Shown piece by piece: positions 24,537-32,572 of a DNA stretch of 64,000 bases. The DNA lies in the NCBI GenBank assembly GCA_002350845.1, contig DEFL01000076.1:1-64000 (forward strand), written 5' to 3'. The position numbers and the translations under genes are program-made. Every line of letters starts with the position of its first letter. The stretch's first letter is position 1. This DNA comes from Christensenella sp. UBA2853. Lineage in GTDB: Bacteria > Bacillota > Clostridia > Christensenellales > Aristaeellaceae. The notes beneath the pieces were generated by a model. That model saw nothing but the letters and a program-made list of their open reading frames with translations. It was not told where the DNA came from and did no database searches.

Positions 24537-25700
24537 ATGCTTCGGGATGAATGCAGAGAACATCTGACACAGAAAATCCTCCCGTTCTGGGAGAAACTGA
24601 AAGACGGCACACACGGTGGATTCTACGGCTATGTCGACAAGTACCTCACGGTGGACCGCAAGGCGGACAAGGGCTGCATCCTCAACAGCCGCATCCTCTG
24701 GACCTTTTCCACCGCGGCGCGCACGCTGAAGGATGACGCGTACAGAAGCTATGCCGACTGGGCGTATGACGAAATGAAACGGTTTGAAGACCCGGTGCAC
24801 GGCGGTGTCTTCTGGCGCATTACCTTTGACGGAAAGCCGTCTGACACCACCAAGCATACCTACTGTCAGGCGTTCGCGATTTACGGTCTGGCGGCGTATT
24901 ACCGCCTGACCGGAAACCGTGAAGCGCTGGAAAAAGCCGTCAGCCTGTACCGGCTCATAGAGGAAAAATTCTGGGACAGAAATGGCTACGGCGAAGCCTT
25001 CAAGGCGGATTTCTCCCCGGAGAGCAATGAGAAACTGAGCGAAAACGGCGTCATGGCCGGCCGCACCATGAATACCCTTCTGCATGTGCTGGAAGGCTAT
25101 ACGGAACTGTACCGGGCCTGGCCGGACGAAGGACTGCGAAGGAAAGGCGAGGAGATCCTCCAGTGCTTCCTTCAGACAGTGTATAACCGTGAGGCGCACC
25201 GGCTGGATGTGTTTTTCGACACGTCCCTCCATTCACTGCTGAACATGCAGTCCTACGGTCACGATATTGAAGCCAGCTGGCTCATGTGGGATTCTGTGAC
25301 AGCGCTCATTGAGGAGAAGGACCGCGCGCCGTACCGGGAGATGTGCCTGGACCTGGCGCGCTCGGTGCGCCGCAGGGCGTTTACCGACCACGGACTGAAG
25401 AATGAATGGGTGGACGGGGAAACCAATGAGCTTCGCATCTGGTGGGTGCAGGCGGAGACCATGCTGGGCTTTGAAAATGCAGCGCGCCTGACCGGGGAAA
25501 AAACCTGGCTCGAGGATCTCCGGACCCAGTGGGATACCATCCGCCGCATGATTGTCGATCCGCGGCCGAATGGCGAATGGTACTGGTCCGTTGAAGAAAA
25601 CGGTGAGATGACCGAAAGACCCATGGTGGAGGAATGGAAGTGCCCCTACCACAACGGCAGAATGTGTCTTCGCCTGATGGAAACAGATCTTCCGGTATAA
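24537..25700 (+). CDS. Cellobiose/mannobiose 2-epimerase (AGE family)
   Basis: A 387-residue (alpha/alpha)6-barrel enzyme of the N-acylglucosamine 2-epimerase superfamily. Motifs typical of cellobiose 2-epimerases are all visible: GGFYGYVD (27-34), NSRILWTFS, TKHTYCQAFAIYGLAAYY, TMNTLLHVLEGYTELYRAW, SYGHDIEASWLM with a catalytic His (about 242), WWVQAE and PYHNGRMCL. It interconverts the reducing-end glucose and mannose of beta-1,4-disaccharides without cofactor. Next to a GH130 phosphorylase this would convert mannobiose to mannosyl-glucose. No signal peptide, so it acts after uptake. Conversion preference (cellobiose or mannobiose) is inferred from context. Confidence 0.92.
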   Translation: MLRDECREHLTQKILPFWEKLKDGTHGGFYGYVDKYLTVDRKADKGCILNSRILWTFSTAARTLKDDAYRSYADWAYDEMKRFEDPVHGGVFWRITFDGKPSDTTKHTYCQAFAIYGLAAYYRLTGNREALEKAVSLYRLIEEKFWDRNGYGEAFKADFSPESNEKLSENGVMAGRTMNTLLHVLEGYTELYRAWPDEGLRRKGEEILQCFLQTVYNREAHRLDVFFDTSLHSLLNMQSYGHDIEASWLMWDSVTALIEEKDRAPYREMCLDLARSVRRRAFTDHGLKNEWVDGETNELRIWWVQAETMLGFENAARLTGEKTWLEDLRTQWDTIRRMIVDPRPNGEWYWSVEENGEMTERPMVEEWKCPYHNGRMCLRLMETDLPV

Positions 25701-25743
25701 AAAACCTTCCGGAAAGGAAGGGAAAGGAAAGCGGGGGGCCTGT

Positions 25744-26757
25744 ATGAAGAAAGTCACAATGCGGGAAATCGGGAAACAGGCAGGCGTCAGCACCGTGACC
25801 GTGTCCAATGCCCTCGGGGGGAAGCCGGGCATGAGTGATGAGGTGCGCACCCGCATTCTGAAAATTGCGAAGGATCTCGGGTATCAGTATCCGGAAGTGA
25901 ATCCGCAGAAGCTGAGAAATAATCTGGATATCGGGATCCTGATTCCTGAAGCGTATTTCCAGCCGAATTCCTTTTATTCAGTCCTCTACAAAAAACTGAT
26001 CACCCGCCTGGGCGTGGAGGGACATTTCGGACTGCTGGAACTGCTGACGGAAAAGGATGAGAAAGCGCTGAAAGTGCCGCACCTGATCGATACGCGGCAT
26101 GTGGACGGGCTGATTCTCCTCGGCCAGCCCAGCAAGGAGTATTACCGCATGCTCTCCGGGAAAGGAACACCGCTGGTCTTTCTGGATTTCTATGATGAAC
26201 AGGGCAGTGCGGATGCGGTGGTCAGTGACAATACCTACGGGTGCTACCGGCTGACAAGCCATCTGATCAAGAACGGCCACCGGACGATCGGCTTTGTGGG
26301 CTCTGTACAGGCAACCAGCAGCATTATGGACCGGTATCTTGGATACTACCGGGCCATGCTCCTGCATGATCTTCCGATCTGCAGGGAGTGGCAGATCCGG
26401 GACCGCGACAGCCGGAACACCCTGATTCCCCTGGAACTGCCGGAAAACCTGCCCACGGCCTTTGTCTGCAACTGTGATGTGGTGGCCAGCCGCCTGATCA
26501 CGGCGCTGAGAGCGCGCGGACTGCGGGTGCCCGAGGATGTTTCCGTGACCGGGTTTGACGATTTTACAGAAGCCGCGCCGACGGATGTGCCGCTGAGTAC
26601 ATTCCGGGCAGACACGGACGGCATGGTGGAACTGGCAGTCAAAGCCATTACTGAACGCTGCTCGGGCTCACACAAGCCGTTTGGACGGATGGTGGTGGGC
26701 GGACAGCCGGTCTACCGCGCCTCTGAAATACCGCTGGAACAGCAGGAAAGGAAATGA
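25744..26757 (+). CDS. LacI-family transcriptional regulator, second copy
   Basis: A 337-residue LacI/GalR regulator. HTH: TMREIGKQAGVSTVTVSNAL (residues 4-23 region), then a sugar-binding core with RTIGFVGSVQATSSIMDRY and VSVTGFDDF. It lies inside the sugar operon between the 2-epimerase gene (43 bases) and GH130 gene (overlap or 2 bases), so it is probably autoregulated with the operon. It is clearly related to the regulator encoded at 19792, suggesting duplication and division of labour, for example sensing uptake substrate and intermediate. Confidence 0.9.
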   Translation: MKKVTMREIGKQAGVSTVTVSNALGGKPGMSDEVRTRILKIAKDLGYQYPEVNPQKLRNNLDIGILIPEAYFQPNSFYSVLYKKLITRLGVEGHFGLLELLTEKDEKALKVPHLIDTRHVDGLILLGQPSKEYYRMLSGKGTPLVFLDFYDEQGSADAVVSDNTYGCYRLTSHLIKNGHRTIGFVGSVQATSSIMDRYLGYYRAMLLHDLPICREWQIRDRDSRNTLIPLELPENLPTAFVCNCDVVASRLITALRARGLRVPEDVSVTGFDDFTEAAPTDVPLSTFRADTDGMVELAVKAITERCSGSHKPFGRMVVGGQPVYRASEIPLEQQERK

Positions 26758-26759
26758 AC

Positions 26760-27935
26760 ATGATCAGCCGCAGTTTTGATTCCCTGATGGAAGCCTATGA
26801 ACGGGTTATCAGCCGTCCGAACCCCGTGGATGAACATTTTTACAACGGCATCTTCAACCGTTACCGTCACCCCGTTCTGACACGGGAGCACATCCCGCCC
26901 TTCTGGATGTATGACGCAAACCCGGAAAGCAATCCCTTCATGATGCAGCGCCTCGGCGTCAATGCCACGCTCAACAGCGGCGCGATCAAGCTGGACGGGA
27001 AGTATTGTCTGGTGGTGCGTGTGGAAGGCATGGACCGCAAGAGCTTTTTCGCCGTGGCGGAGAGCAGCCGGCCCACGGAGGGATTCCGCTTCCGGGATTA
27101 CCCGGTGATCCTTCCGGACACAGAAGCGCAGGAAACCAACGTGTATGATATGCGCCTGACGCAGCATGAGGACGGCTGGATCTACGGCGTGTTCTGTTCG
27201 GAGAGCAAGGATACCACGGTCAGCGATCTCTCAGCAGCGACCGCAGCGGCCGGCATTGTGCGGACAAAGGATCTCACGCACTGGGAGCGTCTCCCCAATC
27301 TCAGAACCCTGCATTCGCCCCAGCAGCGCAATGTGGTGCTGCATCCCGAGTTTGTGGATGGAAAGTATGCCTTCTATACCCGTCCCATGGATGACTTTAT
27401 TGAGACCGGGTCAGGCGGTGGCATCGGGTTCGGACTGTGCGATGACATCATGCACGCGGTCATCGATGAGGAGAAGATGGTGTCTCTGCGACGCTATCAT
27501 ACGATCACCGAGAGCAAGAACGGCGCTGGCGCTGTGCCCATCCGGACGGACCGGGGCTGGATCCATATTGCGCATGGCGTGCGCAACACGGCGGCCGGCC
27601 TGAGATATGTGCTCTATGCTTTCGCCACGGCCCTGGACGATCCGTCGCGCGTAATTGCCGAGCCCTCGGGCATGCTGCTCGGACCGCTCGGGCATGAGCG
27701 GGTGGGCGATGTGAGCAATGTGGTGTTTACCAACGGTGCCATCGCCGACGATGACGGGCAGATCTATATCTACTATGCCTCCTCCGATACGCGCATGCAT
27801 GTGGCGCAGACCGATGTGGAAAGACTGTGCGACTATGTCTTCCATACACCGGAAGATCCCCTGCGCAGTGCGGATTGTGTGCGGCAGAGGGCGGAACTCA
27901 TTGAGAAAAACCTGGCCTATCTCAGAAACCGCTGA
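26760..27935 (+). CDS. GH130 family glycoside phosphorylase, mannosyl-glucose phosphorylase type
   Basis: A 391-residue five-bladed beta-propeller enzyme. The N-terminal segment YERVISRPNPVDEHFYNGIFNRY and PPFWMYDANPESNPFM, followed by LGVNATLNSGAI, match the GH130 subfamily that phosphorolyses beta-1,4-mannosyl-glucose to mannose 1-phosphate and glucose. YDMRLTQHEDGWIYGVFCSE contains the conserved Asp region for catalysis. It completes the pathway binding protein, permeases, 2-epimerase, phosphorylase for beta-mannan breakdown products. Cytoplasmic. ATG 26760 has better spacing from AAAGGA than ATG 26754, which overlaps the regulator stop codon. Confidence 0.92.
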   Translation: MISRSFDSLMEAYERVISRPNPVDEHFYNGIFNRYRHPVLTREHIPPFWMYDANPESNPFMMQRLGVNATLNSGAIKLDGKYCLVVRVEGMDRKSFFAVAESSRPTEGFRFRDYPVILPDTEAQETNVYDMRLTQHEDGWIYGVFCSESKDTTVSDLSAATAAAGIVRTKDLTHWERLPNLRTLHSPQQRNVVLHPEFVDGKYAFYTRPMDDFIETGSGGGIGFGLCDDIMHAVIDEEKMVSLRRYHTITESKNGAGAVPIRTDRGWIHIAHGVRNTAAGLRYVLYAFATALDDPSRVIAEPSGMLLGPLGHERVGDVSNVVFTNGAIADDDGQIYIYYASSDTRMHVAQTDVERLCDYVFHTPEDPLRSADCVRQRAELIEKNLAYLRNR

Positions 27936-27963
27936 GCTTCTGACGATGGCTATAAAAAAGGTT

Positions 27964-27995
27964 CCCGGCTGCGCATTTTGCGTGCCGGGATTTTT
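27964..27995 (+). terminator. Rho-independent terminator of the mannoside operon
   Basis: CCCGGC pairs with GCCGGG around an inner TGCGCATTTTGCGT hairpin, followed by ATTTTTG. Its 3' side is part of the left direct repeat of the AT-rich island. Confidence 0.85.
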
Positions 27996-28007
27996 GAGTG
28001 TGCGGGC
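27984..28007. repeat. Left copy of an imperfect direct repeat flanking the AT-rich island
   Basis: GCCGGGATTTTTGAGTGTG followed by CGGG resembles the sequence at 29769-29792 (GCCGGATTTTTGAATGCG then TGCGGG), differing by a few small indels and substitutions. The pair brackets the AT-rich toxin region. Confidence 0.6.
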
Positions 28008-28140
28008 ATATCTTAACTCTTGCCGGTGAAAGACCGGTCGCGGGTATTCGTCGCCAAGCGTAGCGCAAGGGAACGCCTGAAAGGATGCGACTGAAGGAAG
28101 CGCATAGCAAACTTACGAGCATACAGAAAACATTTCACAG
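28000..28140 (+). mobile_element. Probable 5' fragment of a group II intron (domain I)
   Basis: The stretch begins with GTGCG, the group II intron 5' consensus, directly after an intrinsic terminator, the favoured insertion site of group IIC introns. It then has a CCGGTGAAAGACCGG hairpin, and the segments CCTGAAAGGATGCGACTG, AAGGAAGC and AGCAAACTTACGAGCATACA, which resemble domain I elements of bacterial group II introns. No reverse transcriptase ORF and no domain V or VI is seen, so it would be a truncated, dead remnant. It is AT-neutral, unlike the island that follows. Identification is by remembered pattern, not search. Confidence 0.5.
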
Positions 28141-28165
28141 GGCCATTTGTGCAGTGGTGTCATAG

Positions 28166-29197
28166 TCATTTCAAATCAATCTTGCTGGTATTTCCATCCG
28201 AAAGACGATATACATATACTTCATCTGGTGATTTCAATAACAAAAACCCCCTATGAACAAGAAATTGTAGATGAGTTGGCAGTATGGAAGCTGTATTGTA
28301 TTCCGCAACATATGCATGCTGTGATATATTATACTGTTTCAACAGATGATGGGTACTACTGTACAGAAAAATACATCCATCTGAGAAACATAGATCAGGA
28401 CTTTCTCCATTTTGCCAAATTACTGTTCCCGCCGGTTGTTTCGTATCCAGACAATACTCCGTAACTTTCTTATTTGTTGAAATATACAAATAGCCATCCC
28501 GTATGATGATGTCCGGATAATCTGAATCATCGGATTCCCGCGCAATCTGAAAGAAGCGTTCATTTGCCAAATCATAGATATCATAAAAATCATTGTTTGG
28601 CCTGTGTGCAAGAATGGCAGATTCATACCAGAAATTCACACATTCTTTCAGCTCGTATAACTCCCTGAGGGTTGAATCATCCTCAACAGCGAACAAGACA
28701 GTGGTATCCAATCGCCTGTCTTCATTGTTCTTGATCCTTCTTTCCAGATACAATCTGTCACCGGCATAAAAGCACCGATCTACATAATCATTCCGAAATG
28801 ACTGAAAAGCTGTCCTCGGCGTCCAATGAAATACTCCTGTTCGGGATATCGGGGTTGTGAATCCCTGGAATAATACGACGCTCCATGGATTCGTCCAATA
28901 GGCTTTTTGAAAGGCAAACTCTGACTTACCGATTGTTATATCAGATTCTATCGTATTCAGCTGAAACACTTTTGTCGCGTTCATATTCTCCAGATCGATA
29001 CGGTACACAATCTGACTTAAGGGAAATGTCTTGTTGATGATGCAATAGAGTTGTGAGTTCCAGTCACTTCTGAATTCACTGTCTGTATTTATAGATGACC
29101 CTGAAAATGGCTTCTCATGCTCCATTTTTGCCTCCGTAGTGAGAAATATTAGAAAACAAAGTATTACTGTTGATATTAGTCTGTTTTTCACGCTCAT
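28166..29197 (-). CDS. Exported hypothetical protein, putative immunity partner of the toxin fragment
   Basis: A 343-residue protein with an N-terminal hydrophobic segment (about 6-20) that acts as signal peptide or anchor. The remainder is rich in aromatic and charged residues with repeated short strands (DGYLYISTNKK, DGCIFLYSSTHHLLKQY, GDRLYLERRI), suggesting a beta-propeller-like fold of the DUF5050 or WD type. Its ATG overlaps the stop codon of the toxin-like frame by four bases (ATGA), typical of toxin-immunity pairs. The base composition is far more AT-rich than the rest of the window, indicating transfer. If it is an immunity protein, its export would point to a toxin acting outside the cytoplasm. 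No known family recognised. Confidence 0.65.
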   Translation of the reverse strand: MSVKNRLISTVILCFLIFLTTEAKMEHEKPFSGSSINTDSEFRSDWNSQLYCIINKTFPLSQIVYRIDLENMNATKVFQLNTIESDITIGKSEFAFQKAYWTNPWSVVLFQGFTTPISRTGVFHWTPRTAFQSFRNDYVDRCFYAGDRLYLERRIKNNEDRRLDTTVLFAVEDDSTLRELYELKECVNFWYESAILAHRPNNDFYDIYDLANERFFQIARESDDSDYPDIIIRDGYLYISTNKKVTEYCLDTKQPAGTVIWQNGESPDLCFSDGCIFLYSSTHHLLKQYNISQHAYVAEYNTASILPTHLQFLVHRGFLLLKSPDEVYVYRLSDGNTSKIDLK

Positions 29198-29748
29198 CTT
29201 GTCCTCACATATTCGTCAATAAATCTATGCATATGATTTGGTATCGCATATCCCATAGGAATTAATGCCAATGGGTATTTACTCGAAAAAGCCATCCTGT
29301 ATCTTTCTACGTTTTTGCTAAACTCTGTTTCAGAAGCATCTACAAGTTGCAAAGTGTTCTGAAGACAATTATGTCGGTACAGATTATACTTGTTTTTCTG
29401 TCCTTTTTGAGTTAAGGCGGATTCATGAGAATTGGTATAGTCTCCGTTAAGGTAGATTGCACGATCATATGTCTGTCTTTCGACTCTTGCTGAAATATGG
29501 AGGTTATTAATTGGTTCTTGTACTTTAGATAGAATTCCTCTTCTCAAATCCTCTGTTATCCCATCGTAGGTTTCAATTTTATCATATATGACGATTGCGT
29601 CTACGGTTTTATTGAAAACCAAGCTAAAATTCTGTTCTGGCGGTACCGGACCATAATAGCTATACCACCAATCGCCATTCTCGTCTTGAATTAGCGCAGA
29701 TGTCTTAAATTTGTTACAATTGTTTAATAGTGTTATATTAATATTGCA
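29194..29748 (-). pseudogene. 5'-truncated polymorphic toxin C-terminal domain
   Basis: An open frame of 184 codons that runs back to a TAG at 29749-29751 with no ATG and no ribosome binding site; only a TTG at 29622 could start a 142-residue product. Upstream of that TTG the frame still reads protein-like: SALIQDENGDWWYSYYGPVP, the type of segment that opens Rhs/contact-dependent toxin tips. Further on YNLYRHNCLQNTLQLVD has the His-Asn-Cys pattern of papain-like/NlpC-LRAT folds, so the toxin may be a thiol hydrolase. It is therefore probably the orphaned tip of a larger secreted toxin, followed by its immunity gene. AT-rich. Toxicity is inference. Confidence 0.6.
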
Positions 29749-29768
29749 CTAGTGAATTGTGCTGTGCG

Positions 29769-29792
29769 GCCGGATTTTTGAATGCGTGCGGG
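29769..29792. repeat. Right copy of the imperfect direct repeat flanking the AT-rich island
   Basis: GCCGGATTTTTGAATGCG and then TGCGGG repeats the terminator-distal sequence at 27984-28007. Base composition changes sharply at this point from AT-rich to GC-rich. Confidence 0.6.
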
Positions 29793-29794
29793 TG

Positions 29795-29803
29795 TGCTAT
29801 AAT
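29795..29803 (+). promoter_or_regulatory. Extended -10 promoter of the GH43-like gene
   Basis: TGCTATAAT is a perfect extended -10 (TGN-TATAAT). The -35 region would fall in the right direct repeat and is not consensus. It lies 45 bases from the start codon. Confidence 0.65.
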
Positions 29804-29847
29804 CGGATCAGAACAGAAGCCGTTCCACAGAGAGGAGCATCTCCTGA

Positions 29848-31296
29848 ATGAAAAATCAGGCTTTCAATCCGTACCTTCCAAGCTGGGAATATATTCCCGA
29901 CGGTGAGCCGCATGTATTCGGCGACCGGGTCTATGTCTACGGCAGTCATGACGCATTCGGCGCGCCGATCTTCTGTGTCAATGACTATGTCTGCTGGTCG
30001 GCCCCGGTTTCCGATCTCTCGGACTGGCGCTGTGAAGGCGTCATTTACCGGAAACGGCAGGACCCGGGCAATCCCTTCGGCATCCGGTCCCTGTATGCGC
30101 CGGATGTCACGCAGGGACCCGACGGCCGGTATTATCTCTACTATGCGTTTGATTTCCTCGGCGAGATTGGCGTCGCTGTGTGCGACACACCGGCCGGGCA
30201 GTATACGTTCTACGGAAAAGTGCACCACAAAAACGGAAAGGTCTGGGGTAAAAAAAGCGGGGAACAGTTCCCGTTCGATCCCGGCGTGCTGACCGATGAT
30301 GACGGCCGGGTCTGGCTGTATTCCGGCTTTGCGGTGAAGGTGCCGTTCCCGGCCTCGAGATGGCATGACCTGCGCAATGACGGCGGCGTGGTGATGGAAC
30401 TGGAGAGTGACATGGTGACCATCCGCACTGAGCCGCGCGTCCTTTTCCCGACAAAAGGGAAGGACGGCGCGTTCCCGCATGCATTCTTTGAGGCGAGCTC
30501 AATTCGGAAAGTGGACGGGAAATACTGCTTTGTCTATTCCTCTGAGCACAACCATGATCTGTGCTGGGCCATGAGCGACCGTCCGGACGGCGCTTTCCGA
30601 TACGGCGGCGTGCTGGTGGACCTGGGCGATCTCTACCTGGACGGGAAGACCGATGAGGGTCATGCGAACAACTATCTGGGCAACACGCACGGCGGACTGC
30701 TGCAGATCGGCAGTGACTGGTATATTTTCTATCACCGCCAGACCAACCGTTCCTCGTATGCGCGCCAGGCCTGCGCGGAAAAGCTGGAGCGCACGGCGGA
30801 CGGCGGTTTCCGCCAGGCGGAGGTCACCAGCTGCGGCCTCAACGGGGGCCCGCTGCGGGGCGAAGGCCGGTATGAAGCACGCATTGCCTGCAATCTCTGG
30901 GCGAAGGGGCATGCGACCGGGCGCGTGGATGGTTCTGCTCCGCACAAGCGCTTGGCGGAACACCCGTATTTTACCCAGTCCGGGAAGGACCGGGAAGGGA
31001 ACGGCGACCAGTATATCGCCAATCTCCGTGACGGTGCCTGCGCCGGGTTCAAGTATTTCGACTTCAGGGGCTGCCGCGGGATCTCAGCGGACGTCCGCGG
31101 CGAGGCGGACGGCGTCCTGGCCGTGTCCCTGGACCCGGAGGGCAGGGAGGAAGTCTGCCCGATCCGGGTCAGCGTGCGGGGAGAAACACAGACGGCGGAA
31201 GCACCCTGCCGGATACCGGACGGCGTGCATGCGCTGTACTTTACTTTCCGGGGAAAGGGTGCCCTGGATTTTCTCAGCTTTGAACTGAAAACATGA
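29848..31296 (+). CDS. GH43-like glycoside hydrolase with C-terminal carbohydrate-binding-like domain
   Basis: A 482-residue cytoplasmic protein. Residues about 5-310 form a five-bladed propeller with GH43 landmarks: FNPYLPSWEYIPDGEPHVF with the first catalytic-type Asp, LYAPDVTQGPDGRYYLYYAF, a PFDPGVLTDDDGRVWLYSG blade, and HAFFEASSIRKVDGKYCFVYS, in which E is the likely general acid. Residues about 350-482 look like a CBM6/36-type jelly roll (GCRGISADVRGEADGVLAVS). The family includes beta-xylosidases and alpha-arabinofuranosidases. Lack of a signal peptide means it cleaves imported oligosaccharides. It stands alone behind the island promoter, 31 bases before the WYL regulator gene pair. 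Confidence 0.82.
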   Translation: MKNQAFNPYLPSWEYIPDGEPHVFGDRVYVYGSHDAFGAPIFCVNDYVCWSAPVSDLSDWRCEGVIYRKRQDPGNPFGIRSLYAPDVTQGPDGRYYLYYAFDFLGEIGVAVCDTPAGQYTFYGKVHHKNGKVWGKKSGEQFPFDPGVLTDDDGRVWLYSGFAVKVPFPASRWHDLRNDGGVVMELESDMVTIRTEPRVLFPTKGKDGAFPHAFFEASSIRKVDGKYCFVYSSEHNHDLCWAMSDRPDGAFRYGGVLVDLGDLYLDGKTDEGHANNYLGNTHGGLLQIGSDWYIFYHRQTNRSSYARQACAEKLERTADGGFRQAEVTSCGLNGGPLRGEGRYEARIACNLWAKGHATGRVDGSAPHKRLAEHPYFTQSGKDREGNGDQYIANLRDGACAGFKYFDFRGCRGISADVRGEADGVLAVSLDPEGREEVCPIRVSVRGETQTAEAPCRIPDGVHALYFTFRGKGALDFLSFELKT

Positions 31297-31327
31297 AAAC
31301 GCGATGCGCGCAGAAAGGAGCGGCGGG

Positions 31328-32572
31328 ATGGCATACAGTGAACTGATCAAGAATTTCAGCAGAATCCGGGATTACATGCGGGAATTCTATCTTTACGGCT
31401 TCAAGAGCCGGGGGGAGTACACACAGAAAAGCGCACGCTCCTATGACAATGAGCGCAGACGAATCGAGAGCATTCTGGACGGGTACATGCGCTTTCGGCA
31501 GACACCGGAAGGCCGGAATGTGTTTTTGTCCATTGACAGCAGAAAGGTGCCGCACAATCCGCTCTACAAGGCCTGGAAGGCCGGGAGCTTTACAGACGGG
31601 GATATCACGCTGCACTTCCTTCTCTTTGACATTCTGTATGCGCCGGAGGTCGCGCTGACCCTCCAGGAAATTACGGAGGCGGTGGACCGGAAGCTGGCAG
31701 TGTTTGAAGAGCCCCGCGTCTTTGATGAATCCACGGTGCGCAAGAAACTGAAGGAGTATGCTGCCGAGGGCCTTCTGATCATGGAAAAGAAGGGAAAAAG
31801 TGTCCGGTACAGACGGTCGGAGGCTGCTCAGCTCCCGGGAAGGGATGTGCTGGACTTCTTCTCTGAGACCGCCCCGTGCGGGGTGATCGGGTCCTTCCTT
31901 CTCGACAAGATGGAGGCGCATCCCGGCCACTTTGCCTTCAAGCATCACTATATTACCTCCTCCATGGACAGTGAAATCCTCTGCGCGCTCTTTCTCGGCA
32001 TCCGGGAAAAGCGGGAAGTGACGCTGGAAACCATTCACCGTCCGGACGGGCAGACGCATGTGCTGAAGGCTGTTCCCCTGCAGATCATGGTCAGCGTCCA
32101 GAGCGGCAGACAGTACCTGATGGCTGCGGCGGATCACAGACAGAGAATCCGGTCGTTCCGTCTGGACAATATCCTTTCAGTCTCCCCGGGGGAGGTCTGC
32201 GGGGAGTACGACACGCTGCGCGGGAACCTGGAAAGGATGCGGCAGCATATCTGGGGCGTCAGCACGCACAGTTTTTCCGGTGCGCGCATGGAGCATGTGG
32301 ACTTTACCGTGCACTTCGGGCCGGATGAGGAACACATCTTCCGGCGTCTTGAAAGGGAAAAGCGCTGCGGGACGGTGGAGCGCATCAGTGAGGACACCGC
32401 CCGGTTTTCAGCCGACGTCTATGACGCAAGCGAGATGATCCCCTGGATCCGGACCTTTATCTGCCGTCTGACTGAGCTGCATTTTTCAGACCCGCAGCTG
32501 CAGGAACACTTTCTGCACGATCTGCAGGAAATGGCAGAGATGTACGGCGTGGAAGGCGGTGAGGACGCGTGA
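31328..32572 (+). CDS. WYL-domain transcriptional regulator (first of two)
   Basis: A 414-residue cytoplasmic protein. A winged-helix DNA-binding part spans about 1-160 (SARSYDNERRRIESILDGYM and TLQEITEAVDRKL, STVRKKLKEYAAEGLLIM). The WYL/WCX region spans about 205-410, with QIMVSVQSGRQYLMAAADHR corresponding to the WYL strand and FRLDNILSV following it. WYL domains sense nucleic acid or other ligands and often control defence, repair or sugar genes. The ATG at 31328, seven bases after GGAG, is preferred over 31304. Its stop codon overlaps the start of a second WYL gene, so they are translationally coupled and may form a heteromer. Confidence 0.83.
   Translation: MAYSELIKNFSRIRDYMREFYLYGFKSRGEYTQKSARSYDNERRRIESILDGYMRFRQTPEGRNVFLSIDSRKVPHNPLYKAWKAGSFTDGDITLHFLLFDILYAPEVALTLQEITEAVDRKLAVFEEPRVFDESTVRKKLKEYAAEGLLIMEKKGKSVRYRRSEAAQLPGRDVLDFFSETAPCGVIGSFLLDKMEAHPGHFAFKHHYITSSMDSEILCALFLGIREKREVTLETIHRPDGQTHVLKAVPLQIMVSVQSGRQYLMAAADHRQRIRSFRLDNILSVSPGEVCGEYDTLRGNLERMRQHIWGVSTHSFSGARMEHVDFTVHFGPDEEHIFRRLEREKRCGTVERISEDTARFSADVYDASEMIPWIRTFICRLTELHFSDPQLQEHFLHDLQEMAEMYGVEGGEDA

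Noticed and set aside
23454..25232. A 590-codon open frame antisense to the sugar permease and epimerase genes
   Set aside because: It crosses gene boundaries of the real operon and lacks any recognisable motif.
28147..28464. A plus-strand 105-codon frame in the AT-rich island
   Set aside because: It is antisense to the 343-residue gene, which has a better start, coupling to the toxin frame and an export signal.
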